Part shown: one piece after another, positions 1 to 8,505 of the stretch
Position numbering within the stretch: position 1 is the stretch's first letter
Layout of the letters: every line of letters begins with the position of its first letter
Origin: Paenibacillus algorifonticola
GTDB lineage: Bacteria > Bacillota > Bacilli > Paenibacillales > Paenibacillaceae
Assembly (NCBI RefSeq): GCF_000971975.1
Contig: NZ_LAQO01000025.1
Location: 91,442 to 155,441, forward strand
DNA length: 64,000 bases
Direction of reading: 5' to 3'
Notes under the pieces: generated by a model
What the model was told of the DNA's origin: nothing
Seen by the model: the letters and a program-made list of their open reading frames with translations, nothing else
The model's database searches: none
Translations under genes and position numbers: made by a program

Positions 1-121
1 AGGGGATGACCATCGTCGCGCTGCCCGTAACCAGAAAATTGCCCAGCCATAAAATAGTGAGGTTCAGCCGCCAGTTAACCGCTGCTTTGTCCGCTCCATC
101 TGGCGCCCTTTTCCCCTTCAC
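1..121 (-). CDS. MFS transporter, N-terminal 40 codons (runs off the window)
   Basis: A frame reads from a GTG at 121-119 to the window edge. After a basic lead it gives NWRLNLTILWLGNFLV and then TGSATMVIP, which is the usual first membrane helix of drug/metabolite MFS exporters. The GTG overlaps the TGA of the monooxygenase gene (GTGA), the same coupled arrangement as the rest of the siderophore operon. No good ribosome binding site precedes it, so coupling is probably needed. By analogy with sbnD of the staphyloferrin B locus it may export the finished siderophore; that is inference from position. Only 40 codons are visible. Confidence 0.7.
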   Translation of the reverse strand, partial: MKGKRAPDGADKAAVNWRLNLTILWLGNFLVTGSATMVIP

Positions 122-1452
122 GCGTGGACGCCAGGCCGTGCCTCGGCGCTGCGCCCGTAATGCTCCCGCAGCGTGCTGCCGGTATAATCGGTGCGGAACA
201 AGCCGCGATTTTGCAGCTCTGGAATGACCTTGTCCACAAAATCATCGAGCCCCGACGGCAGCGAAGGCGGCATTAAATTAAAGCCATCCGCTGCTCCTGC
301 GACTGCCCAGCGCTCCATCGCATCTGCTATTTGTAACGGCGTGCCCGCCATGGAGAAATGGCCGCGTGAAGAAGCAGTACGCATCATGAGCTGGCGAATG
401 CTGAGCTTTTCCTGCTGCGCCATTTCAATAAACATTTGATGCCGGCCCTTCTGTGAATTGATTTGCTCCGTTTGCGGCAAGTCGGCATAGGGCAGCGGCC
501 CATCCAAAGGATAAGCGGACAGGTCTATGCCAAATAAATTAGACAGCCTGTATAATCCATAATCGATTTGCACCAGCTCATGCAGCTCCTGCTCCTTTTC
601 CTTCGCCTCTGCTTCCGTATCGCCAATGATGGCGCAGAAGCCCGGCAAAACGCAAAGGCTATCCGTGCTGCGTCCATATTTCGCCATTCTCGATTTCAAA
701 TCGCTGTAAAAGTCGCGTCCGCCCTGCAGCGTATTTTGTGCTGTAAATACGGCCTCCGCCGCCATAGCGGCAAATTCCTTGCCTGTATCCGAGGCGCCGG
801 CCTGCACAAGCAGCGGGTGCCCTTGGGGCATACGCGGCAAATTCAGCGGACCGCGAACCGCATAATGCTCCCCCTTATGATCGATCCGCTTAATTCGCTC
901 GGGATTTGCATACACGCCGGACTGCTTATCGATGATGAGCGCACCGTCCTCCCAGCTGTCCCACAGCGATTTGACCACCTGCAAAAACTCCTCGGCCCGG
1001 CGGTAACGCATCGAATGCTCAGGAAGCTGCTCGTCGCGGAAGTTGAAAGCCGTCGTGTTGCCTGTGGACGTCACTATATTCCAGCCTGCCCGACCTCCAC
1101 TGATGAGATCCAGCGAGGCGAATTTGCGGGCAATGTGAAACGGCTCATTATACGTCGTCGAGGCGGTGCCAATGAGCCCGATATGCTTCGTTGCCATCGC
1201 AAGCGCGGACAGCAGCGTAAACGGCTCGAGCCCTTGGAGCACCTTGTATTGAATCGTAGGCGGCAAGCCGTAGGAATCAGCGAGAAAAATCGAATCCAGC
1301 TTGCCCCGCTCAGCGGTCTGCGCCAGCTTTACATAATAATGCACATCGACCGCTCTCTCCGGCGTACTGTCGGGATGCCGCCATGAAGCCTCATGATGGC
1401 CGGTGCTCATCAGAAATAAATTCAGATGCAGCTGCTTTTTCGTCTGGGTCAT
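118..1452 (-). CDS. LLM-class flavin-dependent monooxygenase (NtaA/SnaA/DszA family)
   Basis: 444 residues from the ATG at 1452, which follows GGAG nine bases upstream; an upstream in-frame ATG at 1503 lies inside the preceding gene. The sequence has the bacterial-luciferase-like barrel of the NtaA/SnaA/DszA group: LNLF start, ISGGRAGWNIVTS flavin-region motif, and HPLLVQAGASDTGKEFAA. Family members use FMNH2 from a partner reductase and O2 to oxidise organosulfur compounds or aminopolycarboxylates such as NTA and EDTA. No flavin reductase is visible nearby. It is the last complete gene of the siderophore operon and has no counterpart in the classical sbn set, so it may oxidise the siderophore, an intermediate or the iron-loaded chelate. 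The substrate is unknown. Confidence 0.85.
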   Translation of the reverse strand: MTQTKKQLHLNLFLMSTGHHEASWRHPDSTPERAVDVHYYVKLAQTAERGKLDSIFLADSYGLPPTIQYKVLQGLEPFTLLSALAMATKHIGLIGTASTTYNEPFHIARKFASLDLISGGRAGWNIVTSTGNTTAFNFRDEQLPEHSMRYRRAEEFLQVVKSLWDSWEDGALIIDKQSGVYANPERIKRIDHKGEHYAVRGPLNLPRMPQGHPLLVQAGASDTGKEFAAMAAEAVFTAQNTLQGGRDFYSDLKSRMAKYGRSTDSLCVLPGFCAIIGDTEAEAKEKEQELHELVQIDYGLYRLSNLFGIDLSAYPLDGPLPYADLPQTEQINSQKGRHQMFIEMAQQEKLSIRQLMMRTASSRGHFSMAGTPLQIADAMERWAVAGAADGFNLMPPSLPSGLDDFVDKVIPELQNRGLFRTDYTGSTLREHYGRSAEARPGVHA

Positions 1453-1471
1453 CGTTCTCAGCTCCGTTTCT

Positions 1472-4400
1472 TTAATCAAGGTAAATGTGCTGCGGCTGCG
1501 CATGGCTTAAAAACTGATGATGGGATATCGCCCAGCCGTAAGCGCCTGCGTAAGGAAATAACACAATGTCCCCGACACGCACCCGCTCGATATAGCTGTC
1601 ACGCGCCAGCACATCTTTAGGCGTACATAGCTCGCCAGCGATCGTTACCCGGCAGTCAGACAGCTGCGGACGTTCAAAGGAATAAGGCCAGCTATCCACC
1701 GCTATAATGCGGAACGGATGGCTGTGCTGCCAGGATGCCGGCAGCCTGAAATGGTGCGTGCCGCCGCGCAGCAGGGCGAAGCGGCTGCCATGATTATTTT
1801 TCACCTCGGCCACCTCAGCCGCGTAATAGCCGCAAGAAGCGACAATATAGCGGCCGCACTCAAATACGAGCTTGACGCCAGCTGCGCATAGCGGAGCAAT
1901 CTGCTCCCGCAGCCCATCCGTGAACCGCTCCCACTCGAATTGGCGCAGCAAATCCGCATAATTGACGCCGATTCCACCGCCTACATTGATGTAAGCGATG
2001 TCCAGATGAAACTGCTGCGTCCACTCCGCAGCGCGGTGGCAATAGAAGGCGAGCAGCTCCAAATGCCGATCGACGCTCAAATTATTCGATAGCGAATGGA
2101 AATGAAAACCATCGATTTTGATATGGCTTAACGTGCGAGACAGCTCCAGCAGTTCGGGAATTTGCTGCTCATCATTTCCGAACTGCGATTGCCGACCAGC
2201 CATCACGAGCTTCGCATCCGGCAAAGGGATGCTCACATTTACGCGCAGCAGCACCGGCATGATTTCCCCGCGCCGAGCGGCAAGCTCGTTCAATCGCAGC
2301 AGCTCATGCCTGCTTTCCACATGAATATGGCGGACCTTTCGTTCCATAGCCTCCACCAGCGCTTCATCGGTTTTGACGGGACCTCCATAAATAACCGGAA
2401 TGGCAGCATCCACCTCGCGCGCTTTGCGGATTTCGCCTGCGGAAGCCGTCTCAAACCCATGAACATAAGGAGCAAGCGCTCCTATAATAGGCGCCTCGGA
2501 GTTTGCCTTCAGTGCATAAAACAGCTGGCAGAAGTCCGGCAGGCTGGCGGTCAGGCGGCTAATATGCGAGCGAAGCTCAGCCAAATTGTACAAATAAGCG
2601 CAATAGGGCTGATTGGCATGCTCCTGCTTATCCGACATCACTCGCTTCAGCACGGAGGCAGCAATAGGCTCGTCCCTGCGCTCCCCCACCGCATAAAGCG
2701 GATTCGGCACCGTTACATAGGACGGATTTTCGCCGCGCTGGCTGAACCAGCTGGACAAATTCGCTTTGGCTGGCAGCTGGGGCGTTTGAAATAAATCGGT
2801 CATATACGGTTCAGCCTCATTCAGCCATGAAGAACGGCGAAGCGTATGATGAACGGTTTGCCACAACGCCAATTCCTCCACATCCAGCGAATAAGCGATG
2901 GCATGAATGAGATGGCCAAAATGGTTGACCAGCACATAATATTTAAATCGATCCCACGCCTGCTTATCTGCATACAGCGCCGGATGGCCCTGCGGCAGTG
3001 TAAAGGCAGGTTGGTCAGTGGAGCTGTGCCCACGAGCTGCGTAACTGGACTTCCTCCCGGAAGCTGGCTGTCCATGCCGCTCTTCACTAAGGCTAGTCCC
3101 TTCCAAATCCCGGACGTAAAAACGTGCCGGCCAGCCCCGCTCCAATGCAACAAGCGAGTTTTGCACATGTGCCTCCATGCTGACTCCATGCTCCGTGAAT
3201 AGCCAAATCAACGGTACCAGTGATATTTCTACATATTGCTCCAGCCATTGCTGGGCAAAGGAAAGATCCGGCGCCGCCTGCCTGGCCTCCGCAGCAAGCT
3301 GGATGAAGGCGCCTATTGGCGCAGACTTCGGTTCCGCTCCCTCCTCAAGCAGCGCGGCGACTACAAGCGGGCTTGCCGCCTCTTCTGGTTCATTCCAAGG
3401 CGCCATATAAGCCGGGTTGCGGCGGAACACGACGCCGAAGCTCGCGGCCAGTTCCGCCGCTTCTGTTGTGCTTATAGCAGCCTCTAGTGATTCAGATGGC
3501 ACATCCTCCAGCAAATTGATTGTCCGGTAGCCTTCTTCAAGGATAATATTGAACGTCTCTCCAAACGGGCTGCTCTGCTCTAGCTGAGCGAGAATTCGGC
3601 TTGCCTCAATCGTTCTGACCAGCTGCTCTGTCGGATTATTCCTCACAAAATGGGTAATTCGCACTTGCAGCGGCAGCTTGATCATATAAGGGCTTTGCAC
3701 ATCCCAAACGGTGCGCACAGAAGAGGTTGGCACCACTTCATTCCCCAGCGGGCCCAAATGCACAAGTCCGCCTTGCTCAATGAGCCGCTCGACCACAGGC
3801 AAGCGGAGCAAATACTTCGCCTGCCAAGGATGGACAGGCATAAGAACGTAGTGCTGCCGGGCAGCAGGCAGCAGCTTCAGCGCAGCAAGGCGCACCTTCT
3901 CAGGTGTGACCGGATCGGCTTTTTCACCCACTGCTTGATCTTCGATCCACTGCTGCTGTACGAGCTCCGGCTCAGCGGCAAAATAATGCAGCGTAAACGC
4001 AGCGCCAAGCTCTGGCGCGTAGCGGGCTTTATCGTCCGCTGAAAATCCCTGCGAGCTTTTCGGGGCAGGATGGAACGGATGGCCCTGCAGCATCGACTGC
4101 TCTGCCAGCCGAATTCGCCCGCTGCCATACGTCCTCGCAAGCTGGCTCCCGCCACTGCCTGACTGCTCTAAGAAATGGCTCATATTGCGTAGCGAGCTGG
4201 CAATTTGCGCCAGAAATGCTTCTTCTTTGCTTGCATCTCGGCTTCCGCTTGCAAGCGCGAGCTCGGCTACTACAATGGCTGCTAGCCCAGCTGCACCATC
4301 CAGCCTGCTAAACGGGGCATGACGAGCTCCTCTCCCTGTTCCCTCCACCAGCCACAGCGAGTCGCCGTATTTGTGATGGCCCATTGCCGATAGCCAGCGA

Positions 4401-4624
4401 ATGGAGCCGACAATTGCAGCACGGGAATGGGGCAGCTCCAGCATAAATGCCCCAAGGCCCGCTTCACGAGCGATAGCTGCATGAAGCTCCGGCGGCAGCT
4501 GCTGCTCCTCGTGAAGAAGCGGACGAAAATGTCCCGCTTCTCGCATATACGCATTGAGCAGCCGCTCCACATGCTCTTGCTCCGCTATTGAAGGCGGAGC
4601 AACGATTGTTTTCCGCTCACTCAT
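1472..4624 (-). CDS. Fused NIS siderophore synthetase (IucA/IucC) and PLP-dependent decarboxylase (SbnH-like)
   Basis: 1050 residues from the ATG at 4624, preceded by AGGGTGA that overlaps the upstream stop; a longer in-frame start at 4738 lies inside the preceding gene. Residues about 10-590 are an IucA/IucC synthetase: GHPFHPAPK around His182, the ATP-site SSVRT stretch and a FhuF-like C-lobe. Residues about 640-1050 are a fold-type III amino-acid decarboxylase: YALKAN with the PLP lysine near 706, HFHSLSNNL, ECGRYIVA and CTPKDVLARD. In staphyloferrin B synthesis the equivalents (a synthetase and SbnH) are separate proteins; SbnH decarboxylates a citryl-diaminopropionate intermediate. Fusion suggests direct hand-over of the condensation product to the decarboxylase. 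The fusion is continuous with no sign of frameshift. Confidence 0.9.
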   Translation of the reverse strand: MSERKTIVAPPSIAEQEHVERLLNAYMREAGHFRPLLHEEQQLPPELHAAIAREAGLGAFMLELPHSRAAIVGSIRWLSAMGHHKYGDSLWLVEGTGRGARHAPFSRLDGAAGLAAIVVAELALASGSRDASKEEAFLAQIASSLRNMSHFLEQSGSGGSQLARTYGSGRIRLAEQSMLQGHPFHPAPKSSQGFSADDKARYAPELGAAFTLHYFAAEPELVQQQWIEDQAVGEKADPVTPEKVRLAALKLLPAARQHYVLMPVHPWQAKYLLRLPVVERLIEQGGLVHLGPLGNEVVPTSSVRTVWDVQSPYMIKLPLQVRITHFVRNNPTEQLVRTIEASRILAQLEQSSPFGETFNIILEEGYRTINLLEDVPSESLEAAISTTEAAELAASFGVVFRRNPAYMAPWNEPEEAASPLVVAALLEEGAEPKSAPIGAFIQLAAEARQAAPDLSFAQQWLEQYVEISLVPLIWLFTEHGVSMEAHVQNSLVALERGWPARFYVRDLEGTSLSEERHGQPASGRKSSYAARGHSSTDQPAFTLPQGHPALYADKQAWDRFKYYVLVNHFGHLIHAIAYSLDVEELALWQTVHHTLRRSSWLNEAEPYMTDLFQTPQLPAKANLSSWFSQRGENPSYVTVPNPLYAVGERRDEPIAASVLKRVMSDKQEHANQPYCAYLYNLAELRSHISRLTASLPDFCQLFYALKANSEAPIIGALAPYVHGFETASAGEIRKAREVDAAIPVIYGGPVKTDEALVEAMERKVRHIHVESRHELLRLNELAARRGEIMPVLLRVNVSIPLPDAKLVMAGRQSQFGNDEQQIPELLELSRTLSHIKIDGFHFHSLSNNLSVDRHLELLAFYCHRAAEWTQQFHLDIAYINVGGGIGVNYADLLRQFEWERFTDGLREQIAPLCAAGVKLVFECGRYIVASCGYYAAEVAEVKNNHGSRFALLRGGTHHFRLPASWQHSHPFRIIAVDSWPYSFERPQLSDCRVTIAGELCTPKDVLARDSYIERVRVGDIVLFPYAGAYGWAISHHQFLSHAQPQHIYLD

Positions 4625-4628
4625 AACA

Positions 4629-5666
4629 TCACCCTGCAGATGGCGCGGCTTGCTCAGCGCCAAACAATTCCAGCTCGCTGCCAATGCCCGCCTCTCTCGC
4701 CTTCCGATAAATTTCCGCAGCGCTGGCAATGTCTTCAATGGCCATACCCATCGGATTCAGCACGATGATTTCCTCATCGTTTTCACGCCCCGGCTTCCGG
4801 CCAGTGACCAGCTCGCCCAGCTCGCCATACAACTGCTCGCGCGAATAATTGCCCTCCGTGACGAGCTGATGAATAATTTTTTTCTCCCGGTTCGCCTGCT
4901 GCCAATCGTCAACGACGATTTTGTCCGCGCGGAGAAAAACATCCTTTTGCAAATCCATGATCGAAATATTGCTGACGAAAGCGCCTTTTTGCAGCCATTC
5001 GAATGGAATGTACGGCTGGTCGGCCACGGTGCAGGTGACAATAACTTCGCCGCTGCGCACAGCCGCTTCCGCGCTCTCCGCAACCGTAATGTGCACATGG
5101 TTGAAGCGCTTGCGAAGGCGTTCAGCGAAGCGCTCAGCCGCCGCTGCATTCAAATCATAAAGCTGCAGCGTCTTTATAGCAGGAAACTGCTCAAGCATCG
5201 CCTGCATCTGCATGCCGGCAATCGCGCCGCAGCCGATGCAGCTTAAAGCGGCAAAATGCTTTTTCGCCAAATAACGGGCGCCAATAACGGTAACGGCTGC
5301 GGTGCGCATGCCGCTAATCAAGCTCGCCTCCAATATCGCTACCGGATAATTGCTCTGTGGATCGTTTAGCACAATGACGCCGCTGGCCCGCTCAGCGCCA
5401 AGCCGTGACGGATTGTCATGCTTGCTACCGATCCATTTAATGCCGGATACTGGCTCGTTCCCGCCTAAATGCGCAGGCATTGCAATAATCCGGTCGGCAA
5501 TATGGCCGCTCTGCTCATTGACGCGCAAATACGGCTTCAGCGGCTGTACAAAATCTCCCTCCGCATGCAGCGCAAGCGCATGACTGACCGCCTGCACATA
5601 CAGCTCTGACGAATCGCCTCCCGCCCGGCGAATATCCTCGCGGTTCAAATACAGCATTTTATTCAT
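4629..5666 (-). CDS. sbnB: SbnB-like dehydrogenase (ornithine cyclodeaminase/mu-crystallin family)
   Basis: 345 residues. The ATG at 5666 has GGAGG nine bases upstream and overlaps the previous stop (ATGA). The family signature is clear: SGMRTAAVTVIGARYLA followed by the NAD-binding GCGAIAGMQMQAM turn. In Staphylococcus SbnB oxidatively hydrolyses the SbnA product N-(1-amino-1-carboxy-2-ethyl)-glutamate to 2,3-diaminopropionate and 2-oxoglutarate. The neighbour immediately upstream is the SbnA homologue, which makes this role much more likely than ornithine cyclodeamination. Symbol assigned by homology and context. Confidence 0.87.
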   Translation of the reverse strand: MNKMLYLNREDIRRAGGDSSELYVQAVSHALALHAEGDFVQPLKPYLRVNEQSGHIADRIIAMPAHLGGNEPVSGIKWIGSKHDNPSRLGAERASGVIVLNDPQSNYPVAILEASLISGMRTAAVTVIGARYLAKKHFAALSCIGCGAIAGMQMQAMLEQFPAIKTLQLYDLNAAAAERFAERLRKRFNHVHITVAESAEAAVRSGEVIVTCTVADQPYIPFEWLQKGAFVSNISIMDLQKDVFLRADKIVVDDWQQANREKKIIHQLVTEGNYSREQLYGELGELVTGRKPGRENDEEIIVLNPMGMAIEDIASAAEIYRKAREAGIGSELELFGAEQAAPSAG

Positions 5667-6658
5667 ACCAATGCTCCTCCTGTTTGTTCAAGCTTACTAA
5701 CCCAATCGTCGTTATAAATCGTATCCATGTAACGGTCCCCACGATCGGGGAATACGGTAACAATCGTAGAAGAAGGAGAAATAGACGGCAGCAGCTTGCC
5801 TAACGCGGCAATAATCGACCCCGTGGAGCCCCCAGCAAAAATCCCCTCTTGTCCGAGCAGCTGCTGGCAGCCAGCTACCGACTCCAAATCGCGCACGTAG
5901 ATGACCTCGTCGATTTCCTCCCTGCTGAGCAGCTCCGGCACGCGGCTTGCGCCAATGCCAGGAATTTCTCTCGTTCCCGGCTGGCCGCCGAAAATAACGG
6001 AGCCTGCCGCATCCACTGCGATTACTTTCATGTGAGGATTGGTCTCGCGCAGCCGCCGGGCAAAGCCCAAAATACTGCCTGTCGTGCTGACCGCACAAAC
6101 CAAATAGTCAATTTTTTCATCGATTTGCTCCATAATTTCGCTCGCCGCAGTAGAATAATAGGCTTTCCAGTTCCACTCATTGGCATATTGATTGATCCAG
6201 TAGGAATCTTGAATTTGGCCCAGCAGCTCATTGACCCGGTGAATCCGCGTTTTGAGATAGCCGCCCTGTTCATCCTTGACGGTAACCATATCAATGTTGG
6301 CGCCTAAGCTTTTAATAATTTGCAAATTCGTTTTTGAAATTTTCGGATCGACAACACAGGTCAGCTTCAGCCCCTTGATCTTCGCAACCATCGCCAGCCC
6401 GATACCGAGATTGCCGGAGGTGCTTTCGATTAAATGCGTATTCGGCCCGATTAAGCCGCTCTCGAAGCCCTGCTCAATCATATACAGCGCGGATCGATCC
6501 TTCATGCTGCCGCCCGGATTCATCATCTCCAGCTTGGCGAACAGCCGGACGCTTGAGTCCGGAAAAATTCTTTTCAGCCGGACGAGCGGTGTTCCGCCCA
6601 CACAATCTACTACGGAGGTCACTCCTGCCTCTTGCCTGCGCACCGTTTTCACATTCAT
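5663..6658 (-). CDS. sbnA: SbnA-like cysteine-synthase-family PLP enzyme
   Basis: 331 residues from the ATG at 6658, which has AGGAG ten bases upstream; the GTG at 6667 also overlaps the previous stop but sits too close to that site. PLP lysine near 53 in NPGGSMKDRSA, substrate loop STSGNLGIGLA, and phosphate loop in the VSTTGSILG region are the type II PLP fold. SbnA condenses O-phospho-L-serine with glutamate as the first step to diaminopropionate, and the pairing with an SbnB homologue supports that role over cysteine synthesis. Confidence 0.87.
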   Translation of the reverse strand: MNVKTVRRQEAGVTSVVDCVGGTPLVRLKRIFPDSSVRLFAKLEMMNPGGSMKDRSALYMIEQGFESGLIGPNTHLIESTSGNLGIGLAMVAKIKGLKLTCVVDPKISKTNLQIIKSLGANIDMVTVKDEQGGYLKTRIHRVNELLGQIQDSYWINQYANEWNWKAYYSTAASEIMEQIDEKIDYLVCAVSTTGSILGFARRLRETNPHMKVIAVDAAGSVIFGGQPGTREIPGIGASRVPELLSREEIDEVIYVRDLESVAGCQQLLGQEGIFAGGSTGSIIAALGKLLPSISPSSTIVTVFPDRGDRYMDTIYNDDWVSKLEQTGGALV

Positions 6659-6663
6659 CTTGT

Positions 6664-8505
6664 TCACACTCCTGTTTCTCTCATTTGGTATAGCGGATTG
6701 GCAACAGCATGATTGCGGATCACATGCTCGCCGAACAGCCTGCGTCTCGTTAACTGCCCGACTTCTATCGTTTCAGCAAATAAATCATAGCGCTCTGCCT
6801 TGTGCAGACCGAATGTGCTCAAATAGCTGTGGATCGGCGCCGCAGCGGCATGCCAAAACTCTGTTTCATCCAACCCGTAATGCTCCTCCAGAACGAGACA
6901 AAGGTCAGCCAGCATAATTTGCAAAAAAGAATCCATCAGAAAATTCCGAATCTTTTGAACATTATTCGTTTCCATTGGCGACGTGCTGTAGCTGTTAGGA
7001 TGCAGCGGATCGGAGTCCAGCAAATGCTCAGGTCTCGATTCCTCCTCGCCATCGCGAGTATGGAAACGCACGCCGCCAGGCAAATCCCGAAGCGCAATCC
7101 GCGAAGGCACGCCTTGCTTGTGAATGAGCACTAAATTTTGACCATGCGATTCCATTGCAATGCCATGCTCGAACAGCAGATGAATGAGCGGCAGCATACT
7201 GGCTGCAAGCAGCTTGTCCAGCCAGCTTCGAAGTCCTTCACGCTGCACCCAGCTATCGATAAACGGCTTGCCATCAGCGCCTATGTGGCATAAAACGGTG
7301 AACGGAGCTGCTTCCTCTCCCTCCTCCAAGTGGACATACACACTCTCGCGCCATATAGCGCCAAGCGTTCCATAGCCGGCGGCCCGCACAGGGCCTGGCA
7401 ATAAATTGTAGCGGAAGGAGACGCCCGCATGCTCCTTAAGCAGCACAAGCTTAAGCTCATCGTGCAAATAGCGGTCACCAGCCACAATGCTTTCAAGCCA
7501 ATCCGATAAAATCGGCGCATTCGTCACATGATGCGTTCCGAGAAGGCGTACAGCGGATGTATTGACGATGCTGATCGCGGTTTTGACATTATTTTTGAGC
7601 CGGTTATTGCGGTTGGACAACGAACGGATCGACTGCTGCGGAGAATAATGATCCCCTTCTTCGCCGAGCACAACCATACGCCCACTGGCCATGAAGCGGA
7701 AATATAGTGGAGCGATTTTCTCCCGCCACTGCCAGGGGTGAACCGGGACGAACGTAAATTCCGCTGCCGCAAGCCCTTGCCGCTCCAGCTTTTGTACAAA
7801 CCGGGCAACGGTCTCCTCGCCAAGCTCGCCGGCAATATGCTCCGTCCATGAACGATCCTTGGATACGGCGAAAATCAAATCCTCCTTATGGACCGCAAGC
7901 CAGACTAGCTGGAAGCGTCCATGAAATTCTGGGCCATACCGCGCGTTATCCTCCAATTGAAAGCCGATTCGCGATTTAAAGCACGGATGATACGGATGGG
8001 CCTCGATGACGTCGCCTTCCAAATCCGCCAGCTCCCGGCTGCCACTAACCGGATGCAGCAGGCGATGACTGCGGGCAGCGGCTTCCTTGACCAGCGTCTG
8101 CTCAATCTCCTGCGTGAAGCGTTCCAGGTAACGCGGCTCCTCTACCATCGCAGAAACGATTTCCTGCAAAAATAACGCGATATCCTCGGCTTCCTGCCCG
8201 TGTCCATCCTGATGCTCCGCCGCCTGCCTGTACAGCGGCTGGTTGGTTAAGCGAAGCTTGCCGAAGCTCAGCTTGCGCCTGAACGCACAGCGATAATAGA
8301 CGGGACGCCCCTGTGCATCCGTACCTGTAATCGTTATTTCTTCCGCTCCATCAGCAGCGATGCGGCTGTCGTAAGCAATCATCTGCTCATACAGCAGCGC
8401 CTCCAGCAGTTGGCGGAGTACGCGCCGCCGCGCTGGCGGATAAGCCTCCGAATGGACAATCTCCTCTATCCCCGCCTCGGGCTGCGTCAGCTCAAGTGCC
8501 TTCAT
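6664..8505 (-). CDS. NIS siderophore synthetase (IucA/IucC family), second of three
   Basis: 613 residues. The ATG at 8505 overlaps the upstream TGA (ATGA) and has GGAGGAG eight bases upstream. The IucA/IucC fold is shown by AHPYHPCFKSRIGF, YGPEFHGRFQLVW, VPVHPWQW, SPQQSIRSL and the FhuF-like EHGIAMESHGQN motif. Family enzymes adenylate a carboxylate and condense it with an amine or alcohol. The three synthetase modules of this operon match the number in staphyloferrin B (SbnC, E, F). I cannot assign the substrate subtype from sequence alone. Confidence 0.88.
   Translation of the reverse strand: MKALELTQPEAGIEEIVHSEAYPPARRRVLRQLLEALLYEQMIAYDSRIAADGAEEITITGTDAQGRPVYYRCAFRRKLSFGKLRLTNQPLYRQAAEHQDGHGQEAEDIALFLQEIVSAMVEEPRYLERFTQEIEQTLVKEAAARSHRLLHPVSGSRELADLEGDVIEAHPYHPCFKSRIGFQLEDNARYGPEFHGRFQLVWLAVHKEDLIFAVSKDRSWTEHIAGELGEETVARFVQKLERQGLAAAEFTFVPVHPWQWREKIAPLYFRFMASGRMVVLGEEGDHYSPQQSIRSLSNRNNRLKNNVKTAISIVNTSAVRLLGTHHVTNAPILSDWLESIVAGDRYLHDELKLVLLKEHAGVSFRYNLLPGPVRAAGYGTLGAIWRESVYVHLEEGEEAAPFTVLCHIGADGKPFIDSWVQREGLRSWLDKLLAASMLPLIHLLFEHGIAMESHGQNLVLIHKQGVPSRIALRDLPGGVRFHTRDGEEESRPEHLLDSDPLHPNSYSTSPMETNNVQKIRNFLMDSFLQIMLADLCLVLEEHYGLDETEFWHAAAAPIHSYLSTFGLHKAERYDLFAETIEVGQLTRRRLFGEHVIRNHAVANPLYQMRETGV

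Noticed and set aside
568..1386. 272-codon open frame on the plus strand opposite the monooxygenase
   Set aside because: It is antisense to a clear family member, with low-complexity basic composition and no ribosome site.
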